Below, piece by piece: positions 36,209 to 44,502 of a stretch of DNA of 64,000 nt. The notes beneath the pieces are model-generated. The model saw only the letters and a program-made list of their open reading frames with translations. It searched no databases and had not been told where the DNA came from. Location of the stretch: assembly GCF_041261445.1 (NCBI RefSeq), contig NZ_JBGCCU010000035.1, forward strand, positions 40,677 to 104,676. The letters are read 5' to 3'. Position numbers and translations under genes: made by a program. Position 1 is the stretch's first letter. Each line of letters opens with the position of its first letter. Source of the stretch: Catenulispora sp. EB89. GTDB lineage: Bacteria > Actinomycetota > Actinomycetes > Streptomycetales > Catenulisporaceae.

Positions 36209-36246
36209 CCGGTGAACGGCGGCCGCGCAGCCGGATCAGGAGCCTG

Positions 36247-38571
36247 ATGTCGATGTCCCGAACCACATCCCCGACCACATCTCACTGGGGTGCCTACAGC
36301 GTGCAGGCCGATGCCGACGGCGGGATCGCGGTCCTGCCGCACCCCGCCGACCCGGCACCGTCCCCGCTGTTGGGCAACGTCCCCGGCGCGCTGCGCCACC
36401 GTACCCGCGTTACCCGGCCCGCGGTGCGGCGCGGCTGGCTGGAGCACGGTCCCGGTCCGAGCGAGCGGCGCGGCCTGGAGGAGTTCGTCGAGGTCGACTG
36501 GGACGAGGCCCTGGACCTGCTGGCGGCCGAACTACGTCGGGTGCGCGCCGAACACGGCAACGAAGCCGTGTTCGGCGGCTCCTACGGCTGGGCCAGCGCC
36601 GGGCGTTTCCACCACGCGCAGAGCCAACTGCACCGGTTCCTGAACGGCTTCGGCGGCTACACCTCGTCGCGGAACTCCTACAGCCTCGGCACCTCGCTCG
36701 TGCTGCTGCCGCACCTGGTCGGCGACGCCGACGCCGTCCTGCGCGCGGGCTCCTCCTGGCCGACCATCATCGAGAACACCGAACTGATCGTGGCCTTCGG
36801 CGGCATCCCCGAGAAGAACGTCTTCGTCACCCCCGGCGGCGTCACCCGCCACGGCACCCCCGGTGCACTGGCGCAGCTGGCCGAGCGCGGGGTCGGCGTC
36901 GCCCTTGTCAGTCCCCTGCGAGCCGATCTGCCGGCGTCGCTGGACGCCGACTGGTTCGCGCCCGTTCCGGCCACCGATGTCGCGCTGATGCTCGGGCTGT
37001 CCCACACGCTGCTTGCCGAAGGCCTTCACGACCAGGCCTTCCTCGACCGATACACGGTCGGCTCCGAGACCTTCGCCGCCTACCTCGACGGCTATACCGA
37101 CGGGGTCGTCAAGGACGCCGACTGGGCCGCCGCGATCTGCGGGATCGACGCCGAGCGGATCAGGGCCCTGGCTCGCCGCATGGCCGCCTCGCGGACCCTG
37201 GTGACCGTCACCTGGTCGCTGCAACGGATCCAGCACGGCGAGCAGCCGGTCTGGGCAGGACTCGCGCTGGCGGCCCTGCTCGGCCAGATCGGCCTGCCCG
37301 GCGGCGGCTTCGGCCACGGCTACGGCTCGATGGGAGACGTCGGGGACAACGGCCCGCAGACCCGCCTGCCGTATCTGCCGCAAGGGCGCAATCCCGTCGG
37401 CACGTTCATCCCGGTCGCGCGGATCGCCGACATGCTCCTGACCCCGGGCGCCGACTACGCCTACGACGGCGCCACCCACACCTATCCCGACATCCGCCTC
37501 GTGTACTGGGCCGGTGGCAACCCGTTCCACCACCACCAGGACCTCTCCCGCCTGCGCCGCGCATTCGCCCGGCCCGACACCGTCGTGGTCCACGAGCCGT
37601 ACTGGACCGCCTCGGCACGCCACGCCGACATCGTGCTGCCGACGACGACCACCCTGGAACGCGAGGACCTCGGCGGCGGACGCCGGGACACGCACCTGAT
37701 CGCCATGCACCGGGCCGTGGAGCCGGTCGGCGAGGCGCGCGACGACTACGAGATCCTGGCCGGTCTGGCGCAGCGCCTGGATTTCGAGAAGGAGTTCACC
37801 GAGGGCCGCACTGCCCGCGAGTGGATCGAGCACCTCTACACGGAATGGAGCGTCGAGTTCCGCCGCGCCGGGAACCAGGTGCCTGATTTCGCGGAGTTCT
37901 GGGCCGCCGGCGAGTACGAACTGCCGACCGGACCGCGCCGGTTCACGCTGTTCGAGGCGTTCCGCGCCGATCCCGAAGGCTCGCCGCTGCGCACGCCGAG
38001 CGGTCGGATCGAGATCACCTCGGCGACCGTCGCAGGGTTCGGATATCCCGACTGCCCCGGACATCCGGTCTGGCTCGAACCCGACGAGTGGCCGGGCGCC
38101 GCCGACGCGGCCCGGTATCCGTTGCACCTCATCGCGAATCAGCCCTCGACCAGGCTGCACAGCCAGCTCGACGTCGGCGCGGTCAGCGTGGCGGCGAAGG
38201 TGGCCGGACGGGAGGCCGTCCGTCTGCATCCGCAGGATGCTGAGTCGCGCGGCATCCGGGACGGCGACGTCGTCCGCATCTTCAACGACCGGGGCGCGGT
38301 CCTCGCCGGGGCGGTCCTCACCGAGGACATCCGGCCCGGCGTCATCCAGCTGCCCACCGGCGCGTGGTTCGACCCGCTCGTCGCTGCGGACGGCCGGGTG
38401 CTGTGCGTGCACGGCAATCCCAACGTGCTCACCGCCGACGTTCCCAGCTCGCGACTGTCCCAGGGATGCACCGGGCAGCACGCCCTCGTCGAACTGGAAC
38501 GCTGCACCGGCCCCGTGCCGCCGGTCACCGTCACCGCCCCGCCCCCTCTGCTCCGGAAGGAAGACCTGTGA
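36247..38571 (+). CDS. Molybdopterin oxidoreductase, biotin/TMAO/DMSO-sulfoxide reductase (BisC-like)
   Basis: A 774-residue Mo-bis-MGD enzyme of the BisC/TorA/DorA group. It lacks the N-terminal 4Fe-4S Cys cluster, as BisC and TorA do. Motifs are AVFGGSYGWASAGRFHHAQS, NSYSLGTS (aligning with the DYSTG loop, so Ser146 is the probable Mo ligand), YWAGGNPFHHHQDLSRLRRA, DIVLPTTTTLEREDLGGG and LIANQPSTRLHSQLDVGAVS. No Tat signal, so it is cytoplasmic like BisC. ATG 36247 has AGGAG four bases upstream; ATG 36253 is possible. It probably reduces an S-oxide or N-oxide; within this operon an S-oxide is favoured. Confidence 0.9.
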   Translation: MSMSRTTSPTTSHWGAYSVQADADGGIAVLPHPADPAPSPLLGNVPGALRHRTRVTRPAVRRGWLEHGPGPSERRGLEEFVEVDWDEALDLLAAELRRVRAEHGNEAVFGGSYGWASAGRFHHAQSQLHRFLNGFGGYTSSRNSYSLGTSLVLLPHLVGDADAVLRAGSSWPTIIENTELIVAFGGIPEKNVFVTPGGVTRHGTPGALAQLAERGVGVALVSPLRADLPASLDADWFAPVPATDVALMLGLSHTLLAEGLHDQAFLDRYTVGSETFAAYLDGYTDGVVKDADWAAAICGIDAERIRALARRMAASRTLVTVTWSLQRIQHGEQPVWAGLALAALLGQIGLPGGGFGHGYGSMGDVGDNGPQTRLPYLPQGRNPVGTFIPVARIADMLLTPGADYAYDGATHTYPDIRLVYWAGGNPFHHHQDLSRLRRAFARPDTVVVHEPYWTASARHADIVLPTTTTLEREDLGGGRRDTHLIAMHRAVEPVGEARDDYEILAGLAQRLDFEKEFTEGRTAREWIEHLYTEWSVEFRRAGNQVPDFAEFWAAGEYELPTGPRRFTLFEAFRADPEGSPLRTPSGRIEITSATVAGFGYPDCPGHPVWLEPDEWPGAADAARYPLHLIANQPSTRLHSQLDVGAVSVAAKVAGREAVRLHPQDAESRGIRDGDVVRIFNDRGAVLAGAVLTEDIRPGVIQLPTGAWFDPLVAADGRVLCVHGNPNVLTADVPSSRLSQGCTGQHALVELERCTGPVPPVTVTAPPPLLRKEDL

Positions 38572-39827
38572 GCACACAGACTTCGGTGAACACTGAGACT
38601 CCGATTTCGGCGAACGCTGAGACTCCGACCCGCTTCCTGTTGCCGAGCCCCACTCCGCAGTCGCTGGCGCTGGCCGCCGAACGCCTCGCCGAGCACGCGG
38701 AGGAACATGACCGGGAAGGATCCTTCGCCTTCGAGGGCGTGGCCGAGGTCCACTCCGCGGGCCTGTTGACCGCCACCGTCGCCGAACGGCACGGCGGGCC
38801 CGGCACCGGATTGGCCGGAACCGTCGAGATCCTGCGCGTCCTGGGCTCCGCCGACCCCTCGGTCGCGCTGGTCACCGCCATGACGCTGTTCACCCATGCC
38901 GCTCAGGCGCGGACCGGGTCCTGGCCCGCGCACTACTACGACCAGCTGCTCGCGGACTCGGTCGAGGGGCCCTCGCTCGTCAATGCCCTGAGAGTGGAGC
39001 CCGACCTGGGGACTCCGGCGCGCGGCGGTCTGCCGGCGACGGTGGCCCGCGCCGTCGGCGGACAGGCGTGGGAGCTGACCGGACGCAAGATCTTCTCGAC
39101 CGGCGCGATCGGCCTGCGCTGGCTGGCGGTGTGGGCTCGGACCGACGAGGAGCCGACGCGGGTCGGCTCGTTCCTGGTGCGCGCCGATCCGGTGACGGGT
39201 ACGCCCGGCCTGAGCATCGAGTCGACCTGGGACCATCTGGGCCTGCGTGCCAGCCGCAGCGACGACGTGCTGCTCGACGGCGTCCGGGTCCCGCTGGACG
39301 CGACCGCCGGGCTCGTCGACCCGTCCGCGACCGACCCGCGGCGCGATCCGTCGCTGGCGGCCTGGAACAACCTCGGTCTGACGGCCCTGTACCTCGGGGT
39401 CGCCGAAGCCGCGCGGGAGTGGCTGATCGGCTTCCTGCACGAGCGGACGCCCTCGGCGCTGGGCCGGCCGCTGGCTTCGCTGCCGCGCTTCCAGGACGCG
39501 GTGGGGGAGATCGACGTCGAGCTCACCGCCGCCGTCGACCTGGTCGCCGGACTCGCGCGGCGGTTCGACGACGGCGACGCGCAGGCCGGCGAGCACTCCG
39601 CCGCCGCCAAGCTCATCGGCACCCGGGCCGCGATCGACGCCGTGGAACGCGCCGTCGCGCTCGTCGGCAACAACGCCCTGACCCGCCACAACCCGCTCCA
39701 ACGACACCTGCGGGACGTCTTGTGTGCCCGGGTGCACACCCCGCAGGACGACTCCGTCATCTCGGCGGCCGGCCAGGCCGCGCTCGCCCGCCACCGGCTC
39801 AGCCCCGGCACCACCCACCACGGTTAG
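38568..39827 (+). CDS. Acyl-CoA dehydrogenase-fold flavoprotein, SfnB/DszC-like
   Basis: A 419-residue acyl-CoA-dehydrogenase-superfamily protein: LAERLAEHAEEHDREGSFAF, GGPGTGLAGTVEILRVLGSA, ELTGRKIFSTGAIGLRWLAV, DHLGLRASRSDDVLLDGVRV and a C-terminal four-helix bundle. GTG 38568 overlaps the Mo-enzyme stop (GTGA) with AAGGAAG upstream. The usual catalytic Glu of true acyl-CoA dehydrogenases is not evident. The context resembles SfnB and DszC homologues, which are flavin-dependent sulfur oxygenases or accessory proteins near sulfone and thiophene pathways. Confidence 0.85.
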   Translation: MSTQTSVNTETPISANAETPTRFLLPSPTPQSLALAAERLAEHAEEHDREGSFAFEGVAEVHSAGLLTATVAERHGGPGTGLAGTVEILRVLGSADPSVALVTAMTLFTHAAQARTGSWPAHYYDQLLADSVEGPSLVNALRVEPDLGTPARGGLPATVARAVGGQAWELTGRKIFSTGAIGLRWLAVWARTDEEPTRVGSFLVRADPVTGTPGLSIESTWDHLGLRASRSDDVLLDGVRVPLDATAGLVDPSATDPRRDPSLAAWNNLGLTALYLGVAEAAREWLIGFLHERTPSALGRPLASLPRFQDAVGEIDVELTAAVDLVAGLARRFDDGDAQAGEHSAAAKLIGTRAAIDAVERAVALVGNNALTRHNPLQRHLRDVLCARVHTPQDDSVISAAGQAALARHRLSPGTTHHG

Positions 39828-39836
39828 GAAACCACG

Positions 39837-41003
39837 ATGCCCGTCGAGTTCATCGGCATGATCGCCACCAAGCACGCCTCCGAGACCTTCCGCGGCGACG
39901 GACCGGTCGTGGATCCGGCGTTCACCCGCAGGTTCGCCCGCGCGCACGAGGACGCCGGCTTCGACCGGATCCTGATCGGCTACGGCTCCGGCTTCCCCGA
40001 GGGCGCCCAGGTCGCGGCGTACGCGGCCGCGCACACCGAGCGGCTGGGCGTGCTGGTCGCGCACCGGCCCGGGTTTGTCGCCCCGACACTGGCCGCCCGG
40101 CAGTTCGCCACCCTGGACCAGTTCACCGGCGGCCGGGTCGCCGTGCACACCATCACCGGCGGCAACGACGCCGAGCAGCGCCGGGACGGGGACTACCTGA
40201 CCAAGGACGAGCGGTACGAGCGCACCGACGAGTATCTCGGCATCCTGCGACAGACCTGGGAGTCCGAGGAGCCGTTCAGCCACGAGGGCCGCTTCTACCG
40301 GTTCGAGGACCACTACGCGGACGTCAAGCCGGTGGGCCGGATCCCGCTGTACTTCGGCGGCTCTTCGGAGGCGGCGTACCGGGTCGGCGGGCGGCACGCG
40401 GACACCTTCGCGCTGTGGGGCGAGCCGCTGGCGGAGACGGCTGAGCAGATCGCGTCGGTGCGTGCGGCGGCGGTTGCGGCGGGTCGGACCGACGTGCCGG
40501 GGATCTCGGTGTCCTTCCGGCCGATCCTCGGCGCGACCGAGGAGCTGGCCTGGGAGCGGGCCGAGCGGATCCTGGACACGATCACCAACGGGGGTGGGAC
40601 GGCGTTCTGGTCGAAGAAGCGGCGCGGGTGGGGCGGTCCGGGGACGCAGCCGGAGAACGCCGGGTCGCAGCGGCTGTTGGCGGCGGCGGCGAAGGCCGAC
40701 CGGCACGACCGCGCGCTGTGGACGGCGCCGGCCAAGGCCACCGGGGCGGGCGGGAACTCGACCGCGCTGGTCGGGACGCCGGAGACGGTCGCGCAGGCGC
40801 TGCTGGACTACGTCGACATCGGGGTCACGACGATTCTGATCCGGGGGTACGACCCGTTGGACGACGCGATCGACTACGGGCGGCATCTGCTTCCGCTGGT
40901 GCGTGAGGAAGTGGCGCGGCGGGACGCTGGTGCTGGTATCGGTGCCGAGACTGGCGCCGACACCGGTGCGCTGGTCGGCGCGAGTGCCGGAGCGAACCTG
41001 TGA
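39837..41003 (+). CDS. LLM-class FMNH2-dependent monooxygenase
   Basis: A 388-residue luciferase-like enzyme: MPVEFIGMIATKHASETFRG, DAGFDRILIGYGSGFPEGAQ, ERLGVLVAHRPGFVAPTLAA and RVAVHTITGGNDAEQRRDGD. It is a paralogue of the enzyme at 35111. An Ala/Gly-rich tail (GIGAETGADTGALVGASAGA) follows the barrel and looks like degenerate in-frame repeats. It lies nine bases after the acyl-CoA-dehydrogenase-like gene, so is part of the operon. Confidence 0.9.
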   Translation: MPVEFIGMIATKHASETFRGDGPVVDPAFTRRFARAHEDAGFDRILIGYGSGFPEGAQVAAYAAAHTERLGVLVAHRPGFVAPTLAARQFATLDQFTGGRVAVHTITGGNDAEQRRDGDYLTKDERYERTDEYLGILRQTWESEEPFSHEGRFYRFEDHYADVKPVGRIPLYFGGSSEAAYRVGGRHADTFALWGEPLAETAEQIASVRAAAVAAGRTDVPGISVSFRPILGATEELAWERAERILDTITNGGGTAFWSKKRRGWGGPGTQPENAGSQRLLAAAAKADRHDRALWTAPAKATGAGGNSTALVGTPETVAQALLDYVDIGVTTILIRGYDPLDDAIDYGRHLLPLVREEVARRDAGAGIGAETGADTGALVGASAGANL

Positions 41004-41821
41004 CGGCCGCGGAGTCGACGCATAGCTCGACGCACACCTCGACGCACACCTGGGAGCCGGCGCCGGACGGACCCTTGGTGCGGGGGACGGTGATCCTGCT
41101 CCCCGGTCGAGGCGAGCACGGCGGTGTCTACGAACGCTTCGGTCGGCGGCTGGCTCAGGACGCGTATGTGGTGCACGCGCTCGGCAGCTCAGCGGATGAC
41201 GACCTCGGAGCGGTCTCGTACTCGGTCGGGGAGCTGGTCGCGGGTGCGAGTCCTGGCGTGCCGGTCGTACTGGCCGGTTCGGACACCGGGGCGTTGCAAG
41301 CCCTGGCCCTGGTGTTGGCCGAGCTCGGCGGCGTGAAGGTTGACGGACTGCTGCTTGTCGGGCTGCCCGACTCTGATGCCGGTGGCCCGGCTCTGCCCGC
41401 GAACGAGGATGAGACCGCCTGGGACGACGAACTCGCCGCGCGCACAAGCTGCCCCACTCACCAGGCCCGGCTCAGCGCCGACGCCGACTTCGCCCGGGGC
41501 GGTCTGTCCGATCCGGTCCCGGCGCATCTCGCGGTGGTTCTCTCCGGGGCTCGGCTCGAAGACGTGGCGGTCCCGGTGTTGCTGCTGCACGGCGGGGCCG
41601 ATGTCGTTGCTCCCGTTGACACCGTTCGCGGCGTCGCGGCCCGGCTTCCCCAGGCCGAGCTGGCGGTGACCGCGGACGGTCGGCATGACGTCCTGAACGA
41701 CATCATGCACCGGAGCGTCGCGGCCCAAGTTGTGCAGTGGCTGGAACGGCTGCGCGGCGGACCCGCGCTGGTTCCGCTCATCAGCGTGGAGAGCCGACAG
41801 AATCTCGCGTTGGCGCGATGA
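41000..41821 (+). CDS. Alpha/beta hydrolase with an Asp nucleophile elbow
   Basis: A 273-residue hydrolase. GTG 41000 overlaps the LLM stop as GTGA. LPGRGEHGGVYERFGRRLA is the oxyanion region. The nucleophile elbow reads LAGSDTGAL, placing Asp where lipases have Ser (G-x-D-x-G), as in epoxide hydrolases and haloalkane dehalogenases. VLLLHGGADVV and a late DGRHDVLND supply candidate acid and His. A His/Thr/Ser-rich N-terminal repeat (STHSSTHTSTHTW) comes from a short repeated DNA unit. It may hydrolyse an ester, epoxide or C-X bond of the organosulfur substrate. Confidence 0.82.
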   Translation: MTAAESTHSSTHTSTHTWEPAPDGPLVRGTVILLPGRGEHGGVYERFGRRLAQDAYVVHALGSSADDDLGAVSYSVGELVAGASPGVPVVLAGSDTGALQALALVLAELGGVKVDGLLLVGLPDSDAGGPALPANEDETAWDDELAARTSCPTHQARLSADADFARGGLSDPVPAHLAVVLSGARLEDVAVPVLLLHGGADVVAPVDTVRGVAARLPQAELAVTADGRHDVLNDIMHRSVAAQVVQWLERLRGGPALVPLISVESRQNLALAR

Positions 41822-42990
41822 CAGAGCCTGATGTCGCCGGAGGCGGGCTGGAGCTTGAGCCGGGGCCGATCAGGGCCCACTGGTTCCTGCCCACCTCCGG
41901 CGACGGCCGCGAGGTGATCGGCTGGGTGCACTCGGGTACTGCGACGGACGATCCGCGGGCGGTGGGACGGCCGCCGGACCTGGACTACCTGGCCGACGTC
42001 GCGCGGGCGGCCGAGCGCGTCGGGTTCGAGGCCGTGCTCACTCCGACCGGGACGTGGTGCGAGGACGCGTGGGTCACCACTGCGGCGCTCACGCAGGTGA
42101 CGAGGCGGTTGAAGTTCATCGTGGCGTTCCGGCCGGATTCGGTCTCGCCGACGCTGGCCGCTCAGATGGCCGCGACGTATCAGCGGATGTCCGGTGGCAG
42201 GCTCATGGTGAACGTCGTCACCGGCGGCGACGACCAGGAGCAGCGGCGGTTCGGCGACTGGCTCGACCACGATCGGCGCTACGCGCGTACCGCCGAGTTT
42301 CTCAGCGTTCTGCGAGGCGCGTGGTCGCCAGAGCCCTACGACCTCGACGGCGAGCACTACCGGGTCGCCGGGGCCACGGTCGGCCGGGCCCCGGAGCCGC
42401 AGCCGGAGATCTTCCTCGGCGGCGCCTCGGTCGCGGCGGCAGCGGTGTCGGCCCGGCATGCCGACGTGCACCTGGCGTGGGGCGAGCCTCCGGCACAGCT
42501 GACCGAGCAACTGGACCGGGTGCGGGAGCAGGAGCGGGAGCAGGCGGCGGCGGGCACGAACCCTCGCCGCCGAGTCCGCTTCGGCGTGCGGTTCCACGTC
42601 ATCAGCAGGGACACCGCGGCCGAGGCGTGGCGGGAGGCCGACCGGCTGCTGGCCGGCATGGACGAGGCCGCGATCGGTGTCGCCCAGAAGAAGTTCCGCG
42701 ACTCGGTCTCCGTCGGCCAGCAACGCATGGCCGCGCTGCACGGCGGCCGAACCGACCGGCTGGAGGTGTATCCCAACGTCTGGGCCGGCTTCGGCCTGCT
42801 CCGCCGGCACGCCGGCACCGCCCTGGTCGGCAGCCACGAGCAGGTCGCGGACCGCATCGAGGAGTACCACCGGCTCGGCGTGGAGCACTTCATCCTGTCC
42901 GGCCAGCCGCACCTCGAAGAGGCCTACCACGTTGGGGAGGGCGTGCTGCCACTGCTGCGCCGCCGGGGCCTGCTGGCTCCGCTGCAATAG
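41818..42990 (+). CDS. ssuD: FMNH2-dependent alkanesulfonate monooxygenase
   Basis: A 390-residue enzyme with strong SsuD identity throughout. HWFLPTSGDG, TPTGTWCEDAWV (the CEDAW Cys), LKFIVAFRPDSVSPTLAAQM, MVNVVTGGDDQEQ, VRFGVRFHVISRD (Arg and His catalytic pair), SVGQQRMAALHGG, NVWAGFGL and FILSGQPHLEEAY are all in register with E. coli SsuD. It converts alkanesulfonates to aldehyde and sulfite using FMNH2 from SsuE. ATG 41818 overlaps the hydrolase stop as ATGA. It is the last clear enzyme gene of the operon. Confidence 0.95.
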   Translation: MTEPDVAGGGLELEPGPIRAHWFLPTSGDGREVIGWVHSGTATDDPRAVGRPPDLDYLADVARAAERVGFEAVLTPTGTWCEDAWVTTAALTQVTRRLKFIVAFRPDSVSPTLAAQMAATYQRMSGGRLMVNVVTGGDDQEQRRFGDWLDHDRRYARTAEFLSVLRGAWSPEPYDLDGEHYRVAGATVGRAPEPQPEIFLGGASVAAAAVSARHADVHLAWGEPPAQLTEQLDRVREQEREQAAAGTNPRRRVRFGVRFHVISRDTAAEAWREADRLLAGMDEAAIGVAQKKFRDSVSVGQQRMAALHGGRTDRLEVYPNVWAGFGLLRRHAGTALVGSHEQVADRIEEYHRLGVEHFILSGQPHLEEAYHVGEGVLPLLRRRGLLAPLQ

Positions 42991-43059
42991 CAGAGCCCTG
43001 ATGCGCCGAGTGGGCTACCGTCGTAGTGAGGGCCATCTGAATCCCGATAGGAGAGACCG

Positions 43060-43344
43060 ATGAAACCTGTCTACAAGCGGCTCGGCGGACTGGCCGCTGC
43101 CACCGGCATCGCGGTAGTCATGACCGCCGCCCCCTCCAGCGCGGCCGAGCACGGCGTCGTTTCGCCGAACCCGACGGCCGTCGAGTACGCCGCCGGAGTG
43201 TCCCCGGCCGCCAGCGCGATCGAGTACGCCGCCGTGTCGCCGGACGCGACCGCGATCGAGTACGCCGCCGCGTCGCCGGACGCGACCGCGATCGAGTACG
43301 GCGTCGCCTCGCCGGGCGCGACCGCCATCGAGTACGGGCTCTGA
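43060..43344 (+). CDS. Small exported peptide made of 12-residue SPxATAIEY repeats
   Basis: A 94-residue product. Residues 1-29 are a Sec signal peptide (MKPVYKRLGGLAAATGIAVV, cleavage near SSA-A). Residues ~35-94 are five tandem units: SPNPTAVEYAAGV, SPAASAIEYAAV, SPDATAIEYAAA, SPDATAIEYGVA, SPGATAIEYGL. There is nothing else in the mature protein. AGGAGAG is optimally placed before ATG 43060 and a strong terminator follows, so it is a genuine gene. I do not recognise the family. Repeat-core exported peptides can be RiPP-like precursors, adhesins or envelope decoys; no modification enzyme is adjacent. Confidence 0.8.
   Translation: MKPVYKRLGGLAAATGIAVVMTAAPSSAAEHGVVSPNPTAVEYAAGVSPAASAIEYAAVSPDATAIEYAAASPDATAIEYGVASPGATAIEYGL
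43162..43341 (+). repeat. 36-bp tandem repeats coding the peptide core
   Basis: Five in-frame units, four of 33-36 bp and one of 39. The two central units share TCGCCGGACGCGACCGCGAT and are almost identical, indicating expansion by slippage. Confidence 0.85.
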
Positions 43345-43363
43345 TGCACGCTGAGCTTTGCTG

Positions 43364-43392
43364 GGCGCTCCGGGCCGAAGGCCCGGGGCGCC
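43364..43392. terminator. Bidirectional terminator hairpin
   Basis: GGCGCTCCGGGCC pairs with GGCCCGGGGCGCC (one T-G wobble) around a GAA loop. It lies between the repeat-peptide stop (43344) and the convergent aldo/keto reductase stop (43409). Confidence 0.85.
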
Positions 43393-43408
43393 ACTCGAGC
43401 GACGTGCG

Positions 43409-44389
43409 TCAGAAGAACGTCGGCAGCCGCGGGACGTAGGGCGATTCCAGCGAGTCGATCTCCTCGGTGGTGAGCTCGAGGTCGAGCGCCGCGACGGCGT
43501 CGGCGAGGTGGTGCGGCTTGGTCGCGCCCACGATCGGGGCGGAGACGACCGGGTTCTTCAGCACCCAGGCCATCGCCACCTGCGCCATCGGGACGTCGCG
43601 GGACTCGGCGATGCGCTGGACGGCTTCGACGACGGCCCGGTCGCTGTCGAGGAACAGGGGCCTGCCATACGCGTCGGTGGTCGGGCCGACCTCCGCGCGC
43701 TGCGTGGAGCCTTCGCCCCAGGGGCGCGTGACCCGGCCGCCGGCCAGCGGGCTCCACGGAATGCTTCCGACGCCCTCGTGGGCGAGGAGGCCGAACATCT
43801 CGCGTTCCTCTTCGCGGTGGATCAGGCTGTACTGGTCCTGCATGGAGATGAAGCTGGTCCATCCGTGGGACCGCGCGGCGTGCTGCATGGCGGCGAACTG
43901 CCAGGCCCACATGGACGAGGCGCCGATGTAGCGCACCTTGCCTGCCTTGACCACGTCGTGCAGCGCCTCCATCGTCTCCTCGATCGGGGTTTCCGGGTCG
44001 AAGCGATGGATCTGGTAGAGGTCGACGTAGTCGGTGCCCAGGCGCTGGAGCGAGGCGTCGATCTGCTCCATGACCGCCTTGCGGGACAGGCCCGCGCCGC
44101 CCGGGCCCTCGTGCATCGGCGCCCACAGCTTGGTCGCCAGGACGACGTCCTCGCGCCGCGTGTACTCGCGCAGTGCCCGGCCGACGATCTCCTCGGAGGT
44201 GCCGAGGCCGTAGATGTTCGCGGTGTCCCAGAACGTGATGCCCAGCTCGACGGCCTGGCGGAAGATCGGTTCGGCCGCGTCGTCGTCCAGGACCCAGGTC
44301 AGTCTCTTGGTCGGGTCGCCGAAACTCATGCAGCCCAGGCCGATCCGGCTGATCTTGAGGCCCGAGGTTCCGAGTCGTGTGTACTCCAT
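43409..44389 (-). CDS. Aldo/keto reductase
   Basis: A 326-residue NADPH-dependent (beta/alpha)8 oxidoreductase. LGTSGLKISRIGLGCMSFGD, the catalytic Asp and Tyr in FWDTANIYGLGTSE, Lys in VLATKLWAPM and His in LYQIHRFDPETPI form the AKR tetrad. The C-terminal cofactor loop is APIVGATKPHHLADAV. It belongs to the AKR11/YajO-like group. It is divergent from an MmyB-type XRE regulator with a perfect palindrome between, suggesting direct control. Confidence 0.93.
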   Translation of the reverse strand: MEYTRLGTSGLKISRIGLGCMSFGDPTKRLTWVLDDDAAEPIFRQAVELGITFWDTANIYGLGTSEEIVGRALREYTRREDVVLATKLWAPMHEGPGGAGLSRKAVMEQIDASLQRLGTDYVDLYQIHRFDPETPIEETMEALHDVVKAGKVRYIGASSMWAWQFAAMQHAARSHGWTSFISMQDQYSLIHREEEREMFGLLAHEGVGSIPWSPLAGGRVTRPWGEGSTQRAEVGPTTDAYGRPLFLDSDRAVVEAVQRIAESRDVPMAQVAMAWVLKNPVVSAPIVGATKPHHLADAVAALDLELTTEEIDSLESPYVPRLPTFF

Positions 44390-44428
44390 GGCTCCCAGCC
44401 TGGCACGGACAGCCGCCTCCGGCCTCCG

Positions 44429-44445
44429 ACCAGGGAGTTCCTGGT
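44429..44445. promoter_or_regulatory. Palindromic operator between AKR and MmyB-type regulator
   Basis: ACCAGGGAGTTCCTGGT has perfect 6-bp arms (ACCAGG / CCTGGT) around GAGTT. It is central in the 113-bp divergent region and is the probable binding site of the adjacent regulator. Confidence 0.6.
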
Positions 44446-44502
44446 GTTGCAGGTACTGCCAGACCCCCTCACGCGCACCGAAACGGCCGTACCGTTGGAG
44501 GC

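Noticed and set aside
38139..41447. Leftward open frame of about 1100 codons
   Set aside because: It spans three well-supported rightward genes with coupled starts and family motifs.
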